The notes under the pieces are model-generated. The model did not search any database. It was not told the origin of the DNA and saw only the letters and a program-made list of their open reading frames with translations. DNA of 64,000 nt from the NCBI GenBank assembly GCA_028554795.2, contig CM068842.1, positions 22,230,590 to 22,294,589 of the forward strand. The letters run 5' to 3'. Origin of the DNA: Sinohyriopsis cumingii (lineage: Eukaryota; Mollusca; Bivalvia; Unionida; Unionidae). This document shows positions 21,805-30,691 of this stretch, piece after piece (position 1 is the first letter of the stretch; every line of letters begins with the position of its first letter). Made by a program: the position numbers and the translations under genes.

Positions 21805-22098
21805 ATGCAGGAGAGTTATTCAAGGAAAAAAGTTACTTTTCAACCTGTGTTAGTGACGGTGCCAGAAGAACCCGTCACCCAGGACAGGACTGTCGTGGAC
21901 AGGCCTGAAAGACCCTTTCGGGAGGACACTTGTGTGACCTTACCCCCTACTATAGAACTGGTTAGAACTTTACCCAAAACATGTGGTTGTTGTACAGACA
22001 CTTGTTTTTATTCCACGTTCATGGTTATCATGTGCCTTTTATTCTTGTACTTAAGCCTTTGGCTTTTATGTATTTTTGTCTTTCGTATTCATGTTTAA
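21805..22098 (+). CDS. Single-pass membrane protein (copy B)
   Basis: A 97-residue protein starting MQESYSRKK. A polar, Pro-rich region (VTVPEEPVTQDRTVVDRPER) is followed by a short Cys-rich stretch (TCGCCTDTC) and one C-terminal hydrophobic helix (about residues 69-92, MVIMCLLFLYLSLWLLCIF), with almost nothing after it. This is the layout of a tail-anchored membrane protein. Copy C carries the same core. AATAAA follows at 22112-22117. I recognise no family; a role in virion envelope or membrane exit is speculation. Confidence 0.7.
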   Translation: MQESYSRKKVTFQPVLVTVPEEPVTQDRTVVDRPERPFREDTCVTLPPTIELVRTLPKTCGCCTDTCFYSTFMVIMCLLFLYLSLWLLCIFVFRIHV

Positions 22099-22134
22099 AA
22101 AAAAAACATTCAATAAACGTGTTCTGAAAAAAAG

Positions 22135-22142
22135 TATATAAA
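22135..22142 (+). promoter_or_regulatory. TATA box of the packaging ATPase gene (copy B)
   Basis: TATATAAA lies about 47 bases before the ATPase ATG and just after the AATAAA of the preceding gene. Confidence 0.55.
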
Positions 22143-22188
22143 CTCTTGTCTTGTTTGTTTTCGTGTCACAAGTGACATTTCTCACACT

Positions 22189-22932
22189 ATGGCTACCTCT
22201 GCTGTCTCTGCTCCCTCTTCCTCTACTGTCAAAGTCATCGACGAACACTTAGATCATGCCAGCTGGGAGGCTTTGTATCTTCGCCGTCCCTTTAACATGC
22301 TCATTGCTGGACCTAGCGGTTCAGGCAAAACCGAATTCGTCAAACGTTTGATCGAACATAAACATCATTTGATCGATCGACCCCCTCAACGAATCGTGTG
22401 GTGTTACAAAGAGTGGCAATCGGCGTACAGCCTCTTGCGAGAAAGTCAAGGCGATTCCATCGTGTTTGTGGAAGGCATTCCTAAAGAAGACGACGGCATT
22501 GTCTCTGACTCCCGTCTAACCCATTTGGTCATTTTTGACGACATGTTAGGAGAAGACGAAGAAGAAATTAAACTGTGGTTCACGCGCAAAGGGCATCACC
22601 GTAATGCCAGTGTCGTTTACATCACCCAAAATTTGTTTCAACAAAGTAAAGCCCATCGCACCATCAGTCTCAATGCGCATTACGTGGTCTTGTTTAAAAC
22701 CCCTCGAGATAAATCGCAAGTGCAAGTCTTAGCCAAACAGTTAGGAACGCCTTGGCTGACTCAGGCGTACGACGATGCCACTCAAACTCCACACGCCTAT
22801 TTACGCGTCGATTTGAAATCTACGACCCCCGAGTATTTGCGATTTCGTACCCACTTGTTTCACCACTGGTGCCAAGACGGAGGGCCTGTCCTGTACACGT
22901 CTCCGTCCTCGACTTCATTTTACTCCACATAA
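22189..22932 (+). CDS. ATPase: FtsK/HerA-type DNA-packaging ATPase (copy B)
   Basis: A 247-residue protein. Walker A GPSGSGKT is at residues 41-48, and Walker B (LVIFDDML) has the acidic pair at about 117-118. A sensor-like ITQNLF follows at about 145-150. Size and motif spacing match the A32-like genome-packaging ATPases of Polintons and related double-jelly-roll viruses, which drive DNA into the capsid. It is one of the few core genes open in both B and C. It has its own TATA box upstream, and AATAAA at 22933-22938 right after the stop. Confidence 0.95.
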   Translation: MATSAVSAPSSSTVKVIDEHLDHASWEALYLRRPFNMLIAGPSGSGKTEFVKRLIEHKHHLIDRPPQRIVWCYKEWQSAYSLLRESQGDSIVFVEGIPKEDDGIVSDSRLTHLVIFDDMLGEDEEEIKLWFTRKGHHRNASVVYITQNLFQQSKAHRTISLNAHYVVLFKTPRDKSQVQVLAKQLGTPWLTQAYDDATQTPHAYLRVDLKSTTPEYLRFRTHLFHHWCQDGGPVLYTSPSSTSFYST

Positions 22933-22988
22933 AATAAATCTGTAAAAACCTCAGACCCTTTTACGTCTGTCTCACTCTCAGTGCGAAC

Positions 22989-23936
22989 ATGACGTCCCTT
23001 CAGTCGCATCTTCCCGTCAAATTGATTCGTGCCTTGTATGGCATCAGTCGAGAAAAAGATCCACAAACACGAGCCCGTGTCTTAGAAGCTAGTCTCAAAG
23101 AAGTCTTACGATGGTTCACGGTGACGGCACGTCAAATACTCCAAGGAATCATTCAGATTCCTCATCAAACCAAACGCTTTTTCGATCGAAACAAAGTCGC
23201 TTTGGTCCAACTGGCCGATCCCCGCATCGACACTCAAACCAAAAAACAAATCATTTTGAAACCTGGAGGGAGCGGTACTCTAGGAGGGGTCATCATTCGC
23301 TCACTCTTAAGATGGGATCCTAATGCCCCCAAACTTCTCCCCAAGAAAAAAGTCCAACGAAGCCCCAAGAAGAAAAAGAAAAAGACCAGGTCCCCAAGGA
23401 GAACTTCTCCAGTGGCAGGACCCTCCTCTTACCAGACACCACCCCGGAAAAAGAAAAGAAGCCCCCAGAAAAAGAAACAGAGAAAAAGTCCCCAGATAAA
23501 GAAAAGTCCACAGAAAACTAGTCGCAAGAGAGGCACTTCGGCCAGGACGCAACCTTACACTCGCAAACCACGACCTGCCACGGCGGTGACTGCGTCTCCG
23601 GCAGCTTCACGTTCATCCACTTCTCCGTTAATGACACCCAGAACTGAAGAGTACTTGGAGACGTTGATCACACCAAGAACTTCTCAGTTGATGACCCCCA
23701 AAAGAACTTCCCCAGAGGCAGGACCTTCCAATTTAGTGGCAGTGGCTGCTGCTCACAAAGTACCTTCTCCCAAAATCAAAGTTCAAGAAAGATCGGGCAT
23801 GTTACAAAGTTTACTGGATTTGTCCAAGCAAGAACTGGCTCGATTTAGTCCGTTACGTACCCCAGCACGACGTGTCATGCCTGTCCTCAAACTAATACGA
23901 CGTGAAGACAATCAGTGGCGACGCGTTCCAGTATAA
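22989..23936 (+). CDS. Lys/Arg/Ser/Pro-rich putative core protein (copy B)
   Basis: A 315-residue protein. The N-terminal 110 residues appear folded (helical, ending in PGGSGTLGGVIIRSLLRWDP). A very basic low-complexity domain of KKK, SPKKKKKK and TPRTS type follows, and then a short conserved C-terminal helix (MLQSLLDLSKQELARFSPL) and a basic end. The composition resembles DNA-condensing virion core proteins, but I cannot place it in a family. Phosphorylatable SP/TP repeats are abundant. Copy C has the same protein with one in-frame stop. Confidence 0.8.
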   Translation: MTSLQSHLPVKLIRALYGISREKDPQTRARVLEASLKEVLRWFTVTARQILQGIIQIPHQTKRFFDRNKVALVQLADPRIDTQTKKQIILKPGGSGTLGGVIIRSLLRWDPNAPKLLPKKKVQRSPKKKKKKTRSPRRTSPVAGPSSYQTPPRKKKRSPQKKKQRKSPQIKKSPQKTSRKRGTSARTQPYTRKPRPATAVTASPAASRSSTSPLMTPRTEEYLETLITPRTSQLMTPKRTSPEAGPSNLVAVAAAHKVPSPKIKVQERSGMLQSLLDLSKQELARFSPLRTPARRVMPVLKLIRREDNQWRRVPV

Positions 23937-23942
23937 AAAAGG
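23932..23942 (+). promoter_or_regulatory. TATA box overlapping the end of the Lys-rich gene (copy B)
   Basis: TATAAAAAAGG overlaps the stop codon of the preceding gene and lies 53 bases before the next ATG. A similar GATAAAAAGG overlaps the following stop at 24374-24383. Confidence 0.55.
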
Positions 23943-23994
23943 CCTGTGACCAAGTCGGGTATCAGTGTTTTTTGGTGCTCCTGAAGACTCAAAG

Positions 23995-24378
23995 ATGTCA
24001 CCCTCCAGAAAACCCCAAGGAAAGAAAAGGAAAGGACTGCCACCACGTTTAGCCAAACATGGGGACATGTTATCTGTCCTGTCCAAAGCTTCTCCACCCC
24101 TACGAAAAAAACTCATTCAAACAGCCTCCAAAGAGGTCATCGATACCGTGTGCGAATGTTGTTTGAACGTTTTGAAAGGCACGATCCCTTTGTCCAAACA
24201 CCAGAAACAATGCTTAGGCAAACATCGTCACGTTCTTCGCCAAATGGTTCAAAAGAAAATTCCCATTCGTCAAAAAAAGATGTTAGTGCAACGTGAAGGT
24301 ATTTTACCTCTCTTGTTAGGCCCCATACTGAAAGGAGTCTTGGGAACCATGTTGGGAGGACTGGTGGGAGCAAGATAA
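23995..24378 (+). CDS. Small basic protein with hydrophobic Gly-rich C-terminus (copy B)
   Basis: A 127-residue protein from ATG 23995; the ORF extends upstream to 23965 without an ATG. A basic N-terminus (KPQGKKRKGLPP) and a helical middle with CECCLNVLKGTIPLSKHQK lead to KKMLVQ and a C-terminal stretch GILPLLLGPILKGVLGTML. That last segment looks like an amphipathic or membrane-active peptide. Similar small proteins recur beside the ATPase in animal Polintons, as I recall, and some authors compare them with adenovirus minor core or membrane-lytic peptides. I treat that as unproven. Confidence 0.75.
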   Translation: MSPSRKPQGKKRKGLPPRLAKHGDMLSVLSKASPPLRKKLIQTASKEVIDTVCECCLNVLKGTIPLSKHQKQCLGKHRHVLRQMVQKKIPIRQKKMLVQREGILPLLLGPILKGVLGTMLGGLVGAR

Positions 24379-24426
24379 AAAGGCCTCGGAAGTCCCAAGA
24401 TCTCAGAATCGACCCTTGACAACCCC

Positions 24427-25062
24427 ATGGATGGACGAAAACTAGCTTTAGTGCCTTACAAACGATGGATGGAATACCATCGGTGGCAAGAACAACGCAC
24501 CCCGCATTTACCTCCCAATCCCAATTTGAGCGAGATGTCCCAGTTACAACACGAATTGCAGTCTTTGATGGATCGCCAAGATTTGTCCGAAACAGAAAAA
24601 TCGCAAAAGTACGGTCAACTCTTGCAACGACTGCAACTCTTTCACCAGAAAGCTTTAGACGAAACAGCTCTACCCACTCTGAAAGATTTTAAGACCTTGA
24701 TGAAAAGTCCAGCACCATCACCAGTACCAGTACTAGTACCAGTGTCCAAGACAGAAAAAGGAAAAGAAGAAGAAGAAGAAGGGTTTCAAACTCCACCAGA
24801 AAAAGTACGCAAGTTAACAACACCACCTACCTCCAGAATTGGATGGATTAAAAAGATGATGGCCACCCCTTCTTCATCACAAGAGAAAAAGAAAGTGAAG
24901 ACAGAAGTGAAGACAGAAGTGAAACAAGAACCGATATCCCCCGCTCAGACATCCTCCTCCTCTTCAACACCTATTGCCGGTCGCACACGTAAAGCATTGC
25001 AATCCAAGAAAATACCCCAAGAGAAAAAGAGTAGCATCCTCCAAGAGTGGGTGCCTTATTAA
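24427..25062 (+). CDS. Coiled-coil / PxP-repeat protein with LVPY start (copy B)
   Basis: A 211-residue protein. It opens MDGRKLALVPYKRWMEY and continues as a helical, Gln/Leu-rich coiled coil (residues 38-80). Then come PVPVLVPV repeats, an acidic KEEEEE run, a basic helix (IGWIKKMM), KTEVKTEVK repeats and a basic, Ser-rich tail ending LQEWVPY. Proteins with an LVP N-terminus recur just upstream of the Polinton integrase, as I recall; their function is not established. The integrase ATG follows 21 bases after the stop. Confidence 0.75.
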   Translation: MDGRKLALVPYKRWMEYHRWQEQRTPHLPPNPNLSEMSQLQHELQSLMDRQDLSETEKSQKYGQLLQRLQLFHQKALDETALPTLKDFKTLMKSPAPSPVPVLVPVSKTEKGKEEEEEGFQTPPEKVRKLTTPPTSRIGWIKKMMATPSSSQEKKKVKTEVKTEVKQEPISPAQTSSSSSTPIAGRTRKALQSKKIPQEKKSSILQEWVPY

Positions 25063-25083
25063 CACACCAACCAACACAAAAAA

Positions 25084-26191
25084 ATGGAAAAAGTCTTAGC
25101 CAGCATTTACTACGATCCCTCCCATCCTGCAGGTTACGCAGGAGTTCAAGAATTGTATCGTGCTGCCAAAACACGACTGAAAAGTCTCCGTTTACCTCAA
25201 GTGCAACGATGGTTACAAGAACAAGCTACCTACACTTTACACAAACCCATTCGACGCAAGTTTGCCAGAAGTCGCACCCGAGTGGAAGGCATCGATCATC
25301 AATGGCAAGCCGATTTAGCCGATGTCTCTCATTTGGCCAGCTACAATCGTGGCTACAAATATTTGTTTTGTGTCATCGACGTCTTTTCCAAATTTGCTTG
25401 GGTCGTACCCTTGACTTCCAAATCGAGCAGCGAGTTAGTGCGAGCCCTGCAACGGGTGTTGAACAAAGCGGTCGTCACCCTCTTCGATGGCAAACGGACA
25501 AAGGTACCGAATTTCTGAACCAAGCTTTCCAAAAAGAATTAAAGAAACGTGACATTCATTTTTTACCACCGAGAATCCCGAAACCAAAGCCAGCATCGTG
25601 GAACGTTTTCAACGCACTTTGAAAGAACGCATGTGGAAATATTTTACGCATCACCACACTCTGAAGTACATCGACATCTTACCGCACCTGGTGCAAGCGT
25701 ACAACCAATCTTACCATCGAAGCATTGGACGTGCCCCGCAAGACGTGACTCCCGACAACGAAGTGTTGGTGTTTGAGCGCCTGTTTGGTACGTCCCCGAC
25801 GAGGGCTGTCCCCAAGAAAAGTGGAGAGTTGGCCGTAGGAGATTGGGTGCGCATTGGCAAAACCAAACGCACTTTCGACAAAGGTTACTTACCTAACTGG
25901 ACGACCGAATTGTTTCGCGTCACTGGACGAGTGCATGGCCGTCATCCTGCCCTCTATAAATTGGAAGACATGAACGGAGAAGTGCTCAAAGGAACGTTTT
26001 ATTTGCCCGAGTTACAACGTGTCACCAAAAAAGAAGACGACGTGTACGACATCGAACGCATTCTCGAACGCAGAACCCGTAAAGTGGGCAAACGACGTGT
26101 CAAAGAAGTCAAAGTACGTTGGAAAGGATATCCACCCAGTTTTGATTCTTGGATCGACGCTTCGCAAGTCATCGACTATAAAAAGAAGTGA
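25084..26191 (+). pseudogene. INT: Retroviral-type integrase with chromodomain, two frame breaks (copy B)
   Basis: Homologous over its whole length to the 386-residue frame in copy C. The catalytic core (QADLADVS with the first Asp, then TDKGTEF with the second, and KASIVERF with the Glu) is followed by an SH3-like part and an intact chromodomain (WKGYPPSFDSWI). Relative to C, one A is missing in GAACAAAG near 25462 and one T in the T-run near 25560, so the middle of the gene lies in one frame and the end in another. Both are homopolymer losses and could be assembly errors. The enzyme would insert the element and create the 6-bp duplication. Confidence 0.93.
26177..26185 (+). promoter_or_regulatory. 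TATA-like box at the integrase 3' end (copy B)
   Basis: TATAAAAAG is inside the last integrase codons, 20 bases before the ATG of the two-pass membrane gene. That is too close for that gene, but it would suit the penton gene downstream. It is also present in copy A (329-337) but changed in C. Confidence 0.35.
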
Positions 26192-26196
26192 CCATC

Positions 26197-26606
26197 ATGC
26201 CCTTTCACACAGCAGACGCAGCTACGTCGACCACTCCTCCTTCACCTAGTTCTTCTGTGCAAAATTTACAAAAACAACCCTTGTGGGTGTGGTGTGGAGA
26301 ACGTGTGCCTAAAACGCAAATCGTCTTTTTCTGCCAAATCTTCGTGGTGTATTGTGTCATCGGGCAGCCATCGCCAATTTGAGTTTGCAACAAGGAGACA
26401 AACAATTGTGGACCATTTTATTGAGCAGTTGCATCGGTTACCTGCTTCCCAATCCCTCCCTGAAATTCTCTTCCAACGGGAACCTTGTGTCCAGTGCCAG
26501 TGCCAGTCACCACTCCAATCACCACAATCAGAACCCCATTTTGGGCGGAGACACGCCTCTGACGTCCAGTAACCCCTCGGACAGCCACAGAACTCTGGAA
26601 TTATGA
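26197..26606 (+). pseudogene. Two-pass membrane protein, frameshifted (copy B)
   Basis: Homologous to the intact frames at 348-761 and 46252-45836. One G is missing in the G-run near 26360 (GTCATCGGG versus GTCATCGGGG), exactly at the end of the first hydrophobic segment, so the second transmembrane helix and the Asn/His tail continue in another frame to TGA at 26604-26606. The ATGA overlap with the penton gene is kept. Confidence 0.85.
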
Positions 26607-27526
26607 GTCACCAAAACCAATTTTACTTAACCTTACCCAGTGACAGTTCCATGGAGGTGTTTCCCCACAACACGTTGTGCTGTTACACGGCCAAATTACC
26701 TCAGGCCATCCCCTTAGATCACGAAGCCCATTGGGAAGTGGCTTTAGTAGAAATCATTCACCCGACCCAAGTCCTCAATGTCCTTCCCAATCAAAATTTT
26801 TTTGATGTGGAAGTTCATGACGAACAATTGCAACAGTGGATGGATAGCAATGTCAAATATGACAAGAAAACCCGTACACAAAAGTACACCACCTATCACT
26901 TGTTCATTTCCCCAGGCTATTATTTTAGTGGTCAACATTTGGTCAGCACCATAGCCTCCAGGTTTAATGTCGTGTTTCTGAAAGCTTTGGAGCATGTTAA
27001 CAAAAGTGTCACCATGGAGTACCACAAAACACCTCGTCGCTTCTTGATGAAATTTGAACGGAGTAAAATCCTGTCCATTTTATTTTGTCCTGATTTGTAT
27101 GACATGTTGGGCGGAGACATGAACCTGAGAATGAGCATGATGAAGAAAAGCGAATTACCCATCGTTTACGACAACGAGTCTTTTAGCAAGTTATTTCGTG
27201 CCCCGGTAGAACTGAACCAAGGACTGAATTTGATGTTTGTGTACTCCGATGTGGTGGAGTATAACGTGGTGGGACACACCTCCGTACCGTTATTGCGTGT
27301 CATTCTTTTCAAAGTGGATTCTGCCACGAACACTGACGAGGAAGGTGGAAACACTTACCACGTCCACCGCGAATTTGTACATCCTCACTATTTGCCTGTC
27401 AGTAAGTCGTATTTGGACACGGTCAACATTACTATAAAAGGAGATTTGGGACAAAATATTCCATTCACCAAAGGAAAAGTCACGGTGAAACTCCATTTTC
27501 GAAAACGGTTTTCTCACGATTCGTAA
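26603..27526 (+). CDS. mCP: Penton-like minor capsid protein (copy B)
   Basis: A 307-residue protein. It begins FYLTLPSDSSMEVFPHNTL, the recognisable start of the Polinton penton family, followed by WEVALVEIIHP, FFDVEV, YTTYHLF and GYYFSG. The C-terminus ends VTVKLHFRKRF. The expected fold is a single jelly-roll that forms capsid vertices. The ATG overlaps the previous stop, and the stop is three bases from the next ATG. An internal TATAAAAGG (27433-27441) may drive the next gene. Confidence 0.93.
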   Translation: MSHQNQFYLTLPSDSSMEVFPHNTLCCYTAKLPQAIPLDHEAHWEVALVEIIHPTQVLNVLPNQNFFDVEVHDEQLQQWMDSNVKYDKKTRTQKYTTYHLFISPGYYFSGQHLVSTIASRFNVVFLKALEHVNKSVTMEYHKTPRRFLMKFERSKILSILFCPDLYDMLGGDMNLRMSMMKKSELPIVYDNESFSKLFRAPVELNQGLNLMFVYSDVVEYNVVGHTSVPLLRVILFKVDSATNTDEEGGNTYHVHREFVHPHYLPVSKSYLDTVNITIKGDLGQNIPFTKGKVTVKLHFRKRFSHDS

Positions 27527-27529
27527 GTC

Positions 27530-27946
27530 ATGTATCCAGTGTACCGAGGGGTTGCTCGACAGCGAGGACACGGTTTAGGAGATATGTCAAAATCGGCCTT
27601 TCGTTCGGTGGCCCCGGTGTTGAAACCGATGGTGACACGCGGATTGCACGCATTGAAAGATGCGGCACTGACGCAAAGCAAAGAATTTCTCCAAAATGTC
27701 ATCATCGACAAACAAAACCCTAAAGAAGCCTTCATGAGGGCAGGCAAAAATGTCTTGCTGCAAACGGGCAAAGACATTTTGGGTCACCGAGAAACACCTA
27801 CAAATGCCCTGCACGCTACCGAGTCAAGCATTCAGCAAGGACAAGGCAGAAAGAGACGACGAAGAAAACACCCTTTCACCAGACTTCAAGCTAGAAAGGC
27901 CAAAAAAAGAAGAACCGTTCGAGACTTAGACGTTTTCGATTATTGA
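27530..27946 (+). CDS. Small basic virion-type protein between penton and capsid genes (copy B)
   Basis: A 138-residue protein. It begins MYPVYRGVARQRGHGLGD, continues with an amphipathic helical region (FRSVAPVLKPMVTRGLHALK) and ends with KRRRRKHPF and a second basic cluster before DLDVFDY. The xPVYRGxxxQRGxGLG start followed by helices and a basic tail is a recurrent feature of a small gene next to the Polinton capsid genes, as I recall. It might be a DNA-binding or membrane-active minor virion protein. Intact in B and C, deleted in A. Confidence 0.8.
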   Translation: MYPVYRGVARQRGHGLGDMSKSAFRSVAPVLKPMVTRGLHALKDAALTQSKEFLQNVIIDKQNPKEAFMRAGKNVLLQTGKDILGHRETPTNALHATESSIQQGQGRKRRRRKHPFTRLQARKAKKRRTVRDLDVFDY

Positions 27947-27963
27947 GAAAGAACAAAAAAAAA

Positions 27964-29276
27964 ATGATGCACCGAGAGTCTTGCGCTTGTTCCAAGACGG
28001 AACTGGATCTGTTTGCCATGCCCCCCACGATGATGACGATGCAAGAATCCCAGTGGGTGGAATTTCATCCCGTCTCCTCATTGGCCGATTCCGCTCCCAT
28101 CGAGTTTGAAATCAAAGGACAGCCCGAAGATTACATCGATCTGAATAGCAGTTACTTGTACCTGAAAGTCAAAATTCTAGATAAGACTGGAGGTGCTATA
28201 GACGATGAAGCAGTAGCTCCCGTCAACAATTTCATGCATTCCTTGTTCAGTGGAGTGGACTTGTACTTGAATAACAAATTGGTCAGTAGCAGCATGGATA
28301 CTTACCCTTATCGTGCCTACCTGGAAAATCTCTTGACGTACGGAATAGATGCCAAGAACACTCATCTCAATGCCTGTGTGGTATGGGAAGCTGACGAACC
28401 TACCAAGTTTGAAATATTGGAAACTGATGAAAAGAAAGACAACAATGATGGATTTGTAGAACGAAGAAAGAGAATCACGGGAGTCGACACAAGTTTAGAA
28501 CTGATGGATCGTTTGCATTTGGACATGTGGTTGCAAGAAAAGTATTTGCTGAACGGGGTGGATGTCCGCCTGAGACTGAATCGTAGCAGTGCCGCTTTCC
28601 ATTTATTGGCTGATAGTGACGGTTACAAAACCAAAATCCTAGAAGCCAGACTCTACGTACGCCGTGTGGAAGTGTTACCTAAAGTGGGAAACGACATCAA
28701 TCAGACGTTGAGCAGAACGACTGCCAAGTATCCCATACGACGCGTGGCAGTGAAAACCTTCACCATTCCCAAGGGACAGCGATCCATGATGGAAGATCAT
28801 CTGTTCCAAGGACAGTTACCCAAACGTTTGATCGTTGGTATCGTCGAGAATACAGCCTTCAACGGAGCTGCCGAAAAAAATCCTTTCTACTTTCAACACT
28901 TTGGCGTGTCCAAAATCGAAGTCAGTCGCGATGGCAAAACCTTGTGTACCCGACCTTTCGAACCTGACTTTACCAAGAAGAATTACTTGAGATCGTACTT
29001 GTCCCTGTACGAAGCCACCGGCCAGTTAGGAACCAACACCAGTCACGGCATTACGTACGAAGATTATGCAGGAGGCTATGCTTTGTGGGCTTTCGATTTC
29101 ACTCCAGACCAAGGCAGCGACGAGGGACATTTCCACCCTATAAAATCCGGCCAGATTCGTGTGGAAATTCAGTTAAAGACCGAGACCCTGATGAAACGGT
29201 GAACGTCATCCTGTATGCAGAATTCGATAATACCATAGAAATCAACAGTTTGAGAGAAGTCATCCTAGATTACTAG
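27964..29276 (+). pseudogene. MCP: Major capsid protein, 3'-terminal frameshift (copy B)
   Basis: About 437 residues starting at the first ATG after the previous stop (MMHRESCACS). Features include WVEFHPV, PIEFEIKGQPEDYIDL (early strands of jelly-roll 1), VDLYLNNKLV, MDRLHLDMW and, in the second half, GHFHPIKSGQIRVE. It matches the double-jelly-roll capsid protein of Polintons. One T is missing in TTAAAGACC near 29173, so the last 35 or so residues are in another frame and the continuous frame ends at 29202. In A and C the tail is in frame. Confidence 0.93.
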
Positions 29277-29281
29277 AAACC

Positions 29282-29767
29282 ATGGAAGACTATTATCCCT
29301 CTTTACCTAGTGGAGAAACTTTGGACATGAAATGTGAGGAGACCGTGGAAAAAGAAGAAGTGATCATGATGAAGTCAAGATGGCCAGAACAAGAAGCCCA
29401 TTTAGTCTCCTGTTTTGCCAAACACTTGGTCGACAAAATGACGGAATTGATCAAGAAAAATTGCTATGGATGTCAAAACGATCATCCCAGTCAAATTCAA
29501 CACGATAAATGCCTGATGTTGAGTCAAGAAGAAAAATTGGACGAGTATCTGGACGAAGCTTGGAGTCTCATCTCGAACAAAGACGAGTTGCATCAGTGGT
29601 ATAAAGACTTGCGTAAACATTCTTGTCCACTATTAACCACTCAAGAGATCCATCGTATCGAAGCTCTCCTGAATCAGAGTGAGGAAACAGAACGAATAAC
29701 CGTTTATTCGTCAGACATTTTCAAGCAAAAAGTCAGGATCGAATTGACGACTTATTATTACCTGTGA
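29282..29767 (+). CDS. Acidic MED-family protein between capsid and protease (copy B)
   Basis: A 161-residue protein starting MEDYYPSLPSGETLDM, five bases after the capsid stop. It is acidic, helical and moderately rich in Cys/His/Trp (CYGCQNDH; LHQWYKDLRKH). Copy C has a 160-residue homologue whose last 20 residues come from the protease. I recognise no family. Position suggests a virion or assembly function; the sequence itself does not show one. Confidence 0.75.
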   Translation: MEDYYPSLPSGETLDMKCEETVEKEEVIMMKSRWPEQEAHLVSCFAKHLVDKMTELIKKNCYGCQNDHPSQIQHDKCLMLSQEEKLDEYLDEAWSLISNKDELHQWYKDLRKHSCPLLTTQEIHRIEALLNQSEETERITVYSSDIFKQKVRIELTTYYYL

Positions 29768-29793
29768 AGAAGAAAAAAAACACACACAAATCA

Positions 29794-30354
29794 ATGGATA
29801 CCTGGGAACTTTATTACCTTTTGAACCACAGTTCGTATACGGCTTCTTGGAATCCTGTCGTCTGTGCTAAAGATGAACTCCCTCATCGCAAACCTCAAGA
29901 CCATCAAGCTTACGTGATCAACACGGACGACAGTCATCTCCCAGGAACCCACTGGGTAGCCGTCTACTTTCCTCAAGAAGGATGTGTGGAATATTTCGAT
30001 TCGTACGGATTGCCCCCTTTGGAAGACGATATCATCGACTTTATGAGAAGAAATGCTCAGACCACCCGATTCAATAATGTGAAATTACAAGGCACAGATT
30101 CCTTGGTGTGTGGACAATATTGCGTGTATTTTCTGCATCATCGAAGCCTGGGCTATTCCTTAGAACATTTAGTGACTCATTTTGATCCTCGTTCTTCTTC
30201 AAGAAATGATGTGAAAGTAGATCGATGGTTTTATGACCATTATGCTTATCTTTTGTCTCAAGCTAGGAAACGTAGTGTCCATCAATGGCCTAATGATTTC
30301 CAACAGTGGAAATCACAATTTCATTCACAACGTTGTCAGCCCTGTTTAAAGTAG
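29794..30354 (+). CDS. PRO: Adenain-like cysteine protease (copy B)
   Basis: A 186-residue protein from the ATG at 29794; an upstream GTG is unlikely to be used. The order of catalytic elements is that of adenovirus protease: His in GTHWVAVYF (53), acidic residue in YFDSYG (Asp69), oxyanion Gln in LQG (99) and Cys in LVCGQYC (106), with the Q-to-C spacing of seven as in adenain. It would process capsid precursors during maturation. It is the only intact protease in the window, since copy A lacks it and copy C has only its tail. The AATAAA-bearing repeat follows. Confidence 0.92.
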   Translation: MDTWELYYLLNHSSYTASWNPVVCAKDELPHRKPQDHQAYVINTDDSHLPGTHWVAVYFPQEGCVEYFDSYGLPPLEDDIIDFMRRNAQTTRFNNVKLQGTDSLVCGQYCVYFLHHRSLGYSLEHLVTHFDPRSSSRNDVKVDRWFYDHYAYLLSQARKRSVHQWPNDFQQWKSQFHSQRCQPCLK

Positions 30355-30364
30355 ATTGTGAATT

Positions 30365-30500
30365 GAGAAAAAAATGTTGGTGATTTGAAAAAATTGTTTG
30401 ATGTTATAGTGTTGGATTATTGTTAAAAATGTTAGAGTTGTTGTTGGTTAGTGTTAAGTGATTTTTGAATAAAAATGTTGTGTTTTGAAAAAAATGCCTT
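30365..30500 (+). repeat. Poly(A)-signal repeat 3' of the core block (copy B)
   Basis: One full and one partial unit of the family seen at 2045-2245, with GTTGGATTATTGTTAAAAA and a TTTTTGAATAAAAATG poly(A) signal. No gene lies between here and the next promoter module. Confidence 0.65.
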
Positions 30501-30600
30501 TGTCTTTTGTTTAGCTATAAGAATGTTGGATTGATGCTCTTTGACTTCTTACGATCCCTCTCATGACACTCACTGTACATTGCGACTCGAAAACCGTGTG

Positions 30601-30642
30601 GGGGATGTTTTCCTTCACGTCCGCGCTTTGACTTTAAGAACC
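30601..30642 (+). promoter_or_regulatory. Shared accessory promoter module, before accessory gene 1 (copy B)
   Basis: GGGGATGTTTTCC, TTCACGTCCGCGCTTTG and ACTTTAAGAACCGG, about 50 bases before the ATG at 30692. Confidence 0.7.
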
Positions 30643-30691
30643 GGTTTGTTTCCAGTCTAACCATCCATTGTCGACTCATCCTCCTAAGAAG

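Noticed and set aside
25462..25560. Programmed frameshifting in the copy B integrase
   Set aside because: Copy C reads straight through in one frame at both places, so simple one-base losses or sequencing errors explain it.
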